46,159 bases of DNA from NCBI GenBank assembly GCA_000435175.1, contig FR880030.1, positions 4,320-50,478 of the forward strand. The letters are read 5' to 3'. Position numbers and translations under genes: made by a program. The notes below the pieces were generated by a model, which was not told where the DNA came from, made no database searches, and was given only the letters and a program-made list of their open reading frames with translations. Below are positions 41,944 through 46,159 of the stretch, in pieces; within the stretch, counting starts at the first letter, position 1; the number at the start of each line of letters is the position of its first letter. The stretch is from Clostridium sp. CAG:245 (GTDB taxonomy: Bacteria; Bacillota; Clostridia; TANB77; CAG-508).

Positions 41944-44151
41944 TTATTTTGCCAGCCTTTTTAATCTTAGTGCGTTTAGTGTTACTGTTAAACTGCTTAT
42001 TACCATTGCTAAGCTTGCTATCATAGGGTTTATTGTTACTCCCCATTTGCCAAGTAATCCCATTGCAATTGGTATCATTAAGCTATTATAGAAGAATGCC
42101 CAAAATAGATTTTGTTTTATGTTTCTTATTGTTTTTTTACTGATGTTTATTAGATTTAGTATGCTGTTCAAATCATTTCTGGTTAATATTACGTCAGACG
42201 AATCCATTGCTATATCTGTTCCACTATTTACACTAACACCTATGTTACTGCTTGCGAGTGCTGGACTGTCGTTTATTCCATCTCCACACATCATAACATA
42301 TTTGCCTTCTGTTTTCAGTTTTTTTACTACCTCAGTTTTTTCACGTGGTGTAACGTTTGATATCACTGTAGTTATGCCTATTTCTTTAGCAATTTTTTCG
42401 GCTGTTTGTGTGTTATCTCCTGTTAGCATTACAGTCTCTATTTTATTTTTATTCAGTTTACTTATTACTTCTTTTGAATTTTCTCTTACAATATCGTTTA
42501 CACCGATAATTGCTGAAATTTCATTGTTTATCACAACATAAATTATGCTATTTCCTTCTTTTGCAAGCTTTTCTTCGTCTTGTTTATGACTATTTGTTAT
42601 ATCATATTTTTCTAATATTTTTGAATTGCCTAATATTACATCGTTTTCAGCTATCTTTCCAATTATTCCATAGCCACTTACATCTTTAAAATCTTTTACA
42701 TCGAGTGTTTCAATTTTATTTTCGTTTAAGTAATCTTCAAAAGCCTTTCCTATTGGATGTGTCGACTTTTTCTCCAAGCTTCCAACTATTTGCATAAGTT
42801 CTTTTTCTTGCATTTTGCTATAATTTATTATTTTGGCTATTTTTAGCTTACCATATGTTAATGTTCCTGTTTTATCAAACACAACTGTCGTAGTCTTTTC
42901 GGCATTTTCTAATATTTCACTCTTCTTTACTAATATTCCATTATTGGCACACACGCCTTCAGATACAACGATTGCTAATGGAGTTGCTAAACCTAAACTG
43001 CAAGGACATGCCACAACCAATATCGTTACAAAAGCATTTATTGCTGTGGCAACAGTGTTTCCTAAAATTAGATATGCAATAAAAGTAATTATTGCAATTA
43101 GTATAACTGCTGGCACAAAGTATCCACTTACAGTATCAGCCACTTTTGCGATTGGAGCTTTAGTGTTAGTAGCCTCTATTACGAGTCTTACAATTTCAGA
43201 AATAGTTGATTCTTTTCCGATTTTTTCGGCTTCATATTCAATATATCCATCATAATTTATACTTCCGGCTATTACCTTGCTTCCTTCTGTTTTACTTGCC
43301 GGCTTGCTTTCTCCAGTAATAAAAGATTCGTCAAGATGTGCCTTTCCTGTTATTATTTCTCCATCAACCGCAATCTTTTCACCAGGTTTGCTTACGACGA
43401 TATCACCTTTTTTTATTTCATCTATTGTAACCTTTTTTTCTTCTCCGTTTACTTTAATAACCGCTTCTTTAGGTGTTATTTGTACTAATTTTTGAATTGC
43501 TTCTTTCGTCTTATCTTTACTAATTCCATCAATATATCTTCCTAATTTGATGAAAAATATTACTATTGCAGCAGACTCAAAATATAAATTTTCTACATAT
43601 TCATGATGTCCTTTTGCAATCATGTACATTCCATAAATACTATACAGAATGCTTGTAATAACACCCATTGCAACAAGTGTATCCATGTTTGGAGCCTTAT
43701 GAATTAAATTTTTACAGCCACTTTTAATAATATCAAATCCATACACAACGAAAGCAATCGTTAGTGCAAGCAAAGTTTCAGCATAAATTAAAGGATGCAT
43801 GTGCATATCTAAAAACGAAAAGTTTGGAAGACCAATCATGTGACCCATAGAAATATACATAAGAGCCACTGCTAAAACAGAAAATATTATAAATTTAACT
43901 TTTTCATTTTTATTTTGTTTCTTTTCACTATTTTCATTATAAATGCCTAAGCTCTTAAATCCCGCTTCTTCAACAAATTTTTCAAGAGTTTCCAAGTTTA
44001 AAATATTTTCATCATATTCAATTAAGGCATTTGCCATTACAAGATTTACTGTTGCACTTTTAATTCCATTTTGTTTATTTAAATATTTCTCCAATCCGTT
44101 AGAACACGCACTGCACGTCATCCCATCTATAGAAAGAACAACCTTTTTCAA
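41944..44151 (-). CDS. copA: Copper-exporting P1B-type ATPase CopA
   Basis: 735 residues. One N-terminal heavy-metal domain (GMTCSACS, Cys13 and Cys16) is followed by the eight-helix P1B core, with the transmembrane copper site CPC in VACPCSLGLATP. The rest is canonical: phosphorylation loop DKTGTLT, nucleotide-domain HP in STHPIGKAF, and hinge GDGINDSPAL. The start codon is TTG with AGAGGTG at 7 bases. It pumps Cu(I) out of the cytoplasm. It is the last gene of the operon csoR-copZ-copA, 15 bases after copZ. Confidence 0.97.
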   Translation of the reverse strand: MKKVVLSIDGMTCSACSNGLEKYLNKQNGIKSATVNLVMANALIEYDENILNLETLEKFVEEAGFKSLGIYNENSEKKQNKNEKVKFIIFSVLAVALMYISMGHMIGLPNFSFLDMHMHPLIYAETLLALTIAFVVYGFDIIKSGCKNLIHKAPNMDTLVAMGVITSILYSIYGMYMIAKGHHEYVENLYFESAAIVIFFIKLGRYIDGISKDKTKEAIQKLVQITPKEAVIKVNGEEKKVTIDEIKKGDIVVSKPGEKIAVDGEIITGKAHLDESFITGESKPASKTEGSKVIAGSINYDGYIEYEAEKIGKESTISEIVRLVIEATNTKAPIAKVADTVSGYFVPAVILIAIITFIAYLILGNTVATAINAFVTILVVACPCSLGLATPLAIVVSEGVCANNGILVKKSEILENAEKTTTVVFDKTGTLTYGKLKIAKIINYSKMQEKELMQIVGSLEKKSTHPIGKAFEDYLNENKIETLDVKDFKDVSGYGIIGKIAENDVILGNSKILEKYDITNSHKQDEEKLAKEGNSIIYVVINNEISAIIGVNDIVRENSKEVISKLNKNKIETVMLTGDNTQTAEKIAKEIGITTVISNVTPREKTEVVKKLKTEGKYVMMCGDGINDSPALASSNIGVSVNSGTDIAMDSSDVILTRNDLNSILNLINISKKTIRNIKQNLFWAFFYNSLMIPIAMGLLGKWGVTINPMIASLAMVISSLTVTLNALRLKRLAK

Positions 44152-44166
44152 AAAACTTCACCTCTT

Positions 44167-44370
44167 CTATTTTACATCAAATCCTATATTTTCAATTTTT
44201 TCTTTTATTTTTGATTCTTCTATTCCATCTTCTGCTTCTATCTTTACAGTTCCAGTCGTATGGTCTGCCTTTACACTCTTTATTCCATTCATATTTTTTA
44301 CTGCATTTTGAATTCTGTTTTCACATCCTGTGCACATCATTCCTTCTACTTTTAAATTAATTTCTTTCAT
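44167..44370 (-). CDS. copZ: Copper chaperone CopZ (heavy-metal-associated domain)
   Basis: 67 residues from the ATG at 44370, which has a GGGAGGAATTTTAAA site; the frame extends upstream to 44406 without a ribosome-binding site. It is one HMA domain: MKEINLKVEGMMCTGCENRI with the copper-binding MxCxxC, and a typical ferredoxin-like pattern ending IENIGFDVK. It binds Cu(I) in the cytoplasm and passes it to CopA. It lies between csoR and copA. Confidence 0.93.
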   Translation of the reverse strand: MKEINLKVEGMMCTGCENRIQNAVKNMNGIKSVKADHTTGTVKIEAEDGIEESKIKEKIENIGFDVK

Positions 44371-44417
44371 TTTAAAATTCCTCCCTATATTTATTAATTT
44401 GTCCAATTATTGGCAAT

Positions 44418-44747
44418 TTATTTGTTAAACCTTTTAAATAAACTCGTTAGCTCATCTATAATCTCCAAGTTTCCTTTTTCTAAATCATCACTTACACATG
44501 TATATAAATGATTTTCTAATATGTGATTTGACAAGCTTCTTATAGAATTTTCTACTGCCGATAGTTGAATTAACACATCATTACAATATCTATCTTCATC
44601 TATCATCTTTTTTATCCCTTTTATTTGCCCTTCAATTCTATTCAGTCTATCATTCACAATCTTTTTTTCTTCCTTTGTGCGATGAGTTTGTTTATGACAA
44701 CAATTTTTATCTTCTATAATTTCATCACTCCCTTTCTCAACTTTCAA
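44418..44747 (-). CDS. csoR: Copper-sensing repressor CsoR
   Basis: The open frame encodes up to 109 residues. The CsoR family core is clear: RLNRIEGQIKGIKKMIDEDRYCNDVLIQLSAVENSI. The Cu(I) ligands are Cys55, His80 and Cys84, with the 25- and 4-residue spacing of Bacillus CsoR. The start is unsettled. The TTG at 44747 lies at the predicted transcript start and has no ribosome-binding site. The only good site (AAAGGGAG, 44728-44735) is followed by an out-of-frame ATG and by an in-frame ATT at 44720, 7 bases away. The CsoR core begins well after all of these. It should repress its own operon until copper binds. Confidence 0.93.
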   Translation of the reverse strand: MKVEKGSDEIIEDKNCCHKQTHRTKEEKKIVNDRLNRIEGQIKGIKKMIDEDRYCNDVLIQLSAVENSIRSLSNHILENHLYTCVSDDLEKGNLEIIDELTSLFKRFNK

Positions 44748-44752
44748 ACGCT

Positions 44753-44781
44753 ATTATATACCCCAGTATGGTATTTGTAAA
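44753..44781 (-). promoter_or_regulatory. csoR-copZ-copA promoter with CsoR operator
   Basis: On the minus strand TTTACA, a 17-base spacer, TATAAT. The spacer contains the inverted repeat TACC-N7-GGTA with a GGGG tract (44759-44773), the pattern of CsoR operators. Repressor bound there would cover both promoter boxes. Confidence 0.8.
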
Positions 44782-44888
44782 TAGAGAGGTATATAGAAAT
44801 TTATTTGTCGAAATTTAGCGAACGAATTTTCTTGCTTTTTGATATGACTAGTAATATAATTTTACTAAATTATTTCAAAGATATTTTA

Positions 44889-44902
44889 TTCGCTATAGCG
44901 AA
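44889..44902. promoter_or_regulatory. Palindrome TTCGCTATAGCGAA
   Basis: A perfect 14-base palindrome in the divergent region between the copper operon and the Rpn gene. A copy with one changed base (TTCGCTATGGCGAA) lies upstream of the XRE gene at 13460. It may be an operator for a dimeric regulator. Confidence 0.45.
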
Positions 44903-44950
44903 AGTTTTTAATTCAGAAGTAAAATCCAATAAATTATATTTATAGAAATA

Positions 44951-44987
44951 TTGACCTATGGGTAAACCATATTGTATAATAAGGAGG
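44951..44987 (+). promoter_or_regulatory. Promoter and ribosome-binding site of the Rpn gene
   Basis: TTGACC (44951-44956), an 18-base spacer and exact TATAAT (44975-44980), directly followed by AAGGAGG (44981-44987). The spacer contains the inverted repeat TATGG-N5-CCATA. If this promoter is used, the message would start within or after the ribosome-binding site, so the leader would be nearly absent. Confidence 0.6.
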
Positions 44988-44994
44988 AAGGTTA

Positions 44995-46128
44995 ATGAAC
45001 GAAGAAAAAATGTATATTCCATCTGGCTTAAAAACTAGAGATGGAAAAGATATTATGTGTTACACTGGTGAGTTCTATTTAAAAAATAAAAAAAAAATAG
45101 ATAAGTTAGTAAAAAAATGTGAAGAAATATTAAAAGCAGATTTTGAAAACGATAATCCATCAAAATCACAAGAAAATGCTACAAATATTTTAAAAGAGGA
45201 CTCTGAAATATACAATCTAAATACTCACCTAAATAAAAAACACGATAAATTGTTTAAAGAAATATTATCAGACAAAAAAGAAGCTGTTAAATTTATAAAC
45301 AATTATTTAAATCTATGTTTAGTAGAAAGCGATATCGAAAAATACGAGAAAGAATTTAGAACTAATGGATTTTATAATATAGAAACAGACATTGTATATA
45401 AATTAAAAGAGAAAAATGTTTTTATTTTAATAGAACATCAATCAAGTGTAGATTTAAAAATGGCATACAGGGTTTTATGCTACAAAAATGCAATAATCGA
45501 ATCTGCAATAGATAAGAAAAGATTGAAAGAACGAAACTATAAAATTCCTAAAGTAATAGCGATAGTCTTATACACTGGCAAGAGAAAGTGGAATAGTTTA
45601 TCTATAAATGATATCGAAGAAAAGATAGATGGATACGAAAATCCTAACAACGAATACCATTTAATCGATTCGAATGAGTTCAGTAGAAATAAATTATTAA
45701 GCGATAATCTAATAACATCTAAAGCCATGTTAATAGAAAAATCAAAAAATAAAGATGAATTATATAAAAATATTGAGGATGTAATACATAATCAAATAAG
45801 AAATAATACATTTGACAATACTCAATTAGAAAAATTAGTTAGATATGAGCTTGCAGAAACTGAAGATAACAATATCATAAGTGAATTTTTAGAAAAAATA
45901 AGAAATATAGAAGGAGGTAATGAAATTATGACAAATGCTTCAAGAATAATTAATAATGAAATAAGAAAACAAAGAAGAGAAGGAAAAATTGAGGGAATTG
46001 CTGAAGGAAGGGCTGAGGGTAAAGCTGAGGGTATTGCATTAATGGCAAAAAAACTAAAAGGAAAAATGCACATAAAAGATATAAGCCAAATAACTGGATT
46101 AAGTGAAGAAGAAATTAAAGCTTTATAA
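44995..46128 (+). CDS. Rpn family PD-(D/E)XK nuclease / putative transposase
   Basis: 377 residues. After a charged N-terminal region comes the family core: HDKLFKEILSDKKEAVKFINNYL, then NIETDIVYKLKEKNVFILIEHQSSVD with the nuclease Asp and Glu-x-Gln motif, and YKIPKVIAIVLYTGKRKWN. The C-terminus has the usual Rpn-type charged repeats (EGKIEGIAEGRAEGKAEGIA), then a short HTH-like tail KDISQITGLSEEEIKAL. Members (RpnA-like) promote RecA-independent recombination and vary in copy number. No terminal inverted repeats are seen, so it is not a complete transposon in this window. Codon use is like the host. Confidence 0.88.
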   Translation: MNEEKMYIPSGLKTRDGKDIMCYTGEFYLKNKKKIDKLVKKCEEILKADFENDNPSKSQENATNILKEDSEIYNLNTHLNKKHDKLFKEILSDKKEAVKFINNYLNLCLVESDIEKYEKEFRTNGFYNIETDIVYKLKEKNVFILIEHQSSVDLKMAYRVLCYKNAIIESAIDKKRLKERNYKIPKVIAIVLYTGKRKWNSLSINDIEEKIDGYENPNNEYHLIDSNEFSRNKLLSDNLITSKAMLIEKSKNKDELYKNIEDVIHNQIRNNTFDNTQLEKLVRYELAETEDNNIISEFLEKIRNIEGGNEIMTNASRIINNEIRKQRREGKIEGIAEGRAEGKAEGIALMAKKLKGKMHIKDISQITGLSEEEIKAL

Positions 46129-46159
46129 GAGTATATCGGAAAGTTTGTGTAAACTTTAG

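Noticed and set aside
42119..43495. Several 70-140 codon plus-strand frames across copA
   Set aside because: They are shadows of the copA reading frame, without ribosome-binding sites or recognisable motifs.
45961..46057. Repeat-like purine-rich sequence (GARGG units)
   Set aside because: It encodes the RAEGKAEGIA repeats typical of the C-terminus of Rpn family proteins and is not a separate DNA repeat.

Overview
The window is a very AT-rich stretch of a monoderm Bacillota chromosome, most likely from an uncultured gut Clostridia lineage. The reasons are codon use, strong AGGAGG ribosome-binding sites, class III signal pilins of the GITLVALVVTIVVLL kind common in Clostridia, a CsoR/CopZ/CopA operon, an HrcA-type (CIRCE-like) site, and no outer-membrane secretin. 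No species can be named from the sequence.

Layout. 1-260: 5' end of a ROK-family sugar kinase. 362-9701 (minus strand): a complete type IV pilus operon in transcription order pilM-pilN fusion, pilO, a small anchored protein, major pilin, an internal terminator, prepilin peptidase, two minor pilin-like genes, pilB, pilT, pilC. 9998-13406: uppP, a TPR membrane protein, inorganic pyrophosphatase, and a small XRE regulator with a partner. 13913-14000: tRNA-Leu(TAA), followed by a degraded copy of its own 3' end. 14222-18740: small membrane or secreted proteins, an ECF sigma factor with its likely membrane anti-sigma, and three unrecognised single-pass proteins.

18794-19139 holds what reads as an undescribed Fst/par-like type I toxin-antitoxin locus. 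A 39-residue membrane peptide and an antisense RNA of about 90 nt converge on one bidirectional terminator, and the RNAs carry complementary repeats. 19198-23690 is an accessory block of unrecognised genes in mostly self-contained promoter-gene-terminator units. It has less AT-biased codon use and contains a broken HD-domain gene; two of the units share a TTCG...CGAA leader element. 23854-28505: YugP-like zinc metallopeptidase, a heterodimeric ABC exporter, and a DUF378 protein.

28768-35985 (minus strand) is a candidate defence operon: a single-chain Eco57I-like restriction-methylase, a second N6-adenine methylase, a PHP-phosphoesterase/ABC-ATPase fusion and an overlapping 88-residue protein. 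36315-41421: htpG under a promoter overlapping a CIRCE-like element, a RusA resolvase, a DnaB-like helicase and a membrane-anchored cyclophilin. 41564-44747: a frameshifted small membrane gene, then the copper operon csoR-copZ-copA. 44995-46128: an Rpn/PD-(D/E)XK nuclease-transposase family gene.

A hairpin repeat (TTCGCCC...GGGCGAA) lies a few bases past the stop codons of pilC, htpG and the DnaB-like gene and seems to be a reused terminator. All assignments come from reading motifs and layout by eye; no database search was possible.
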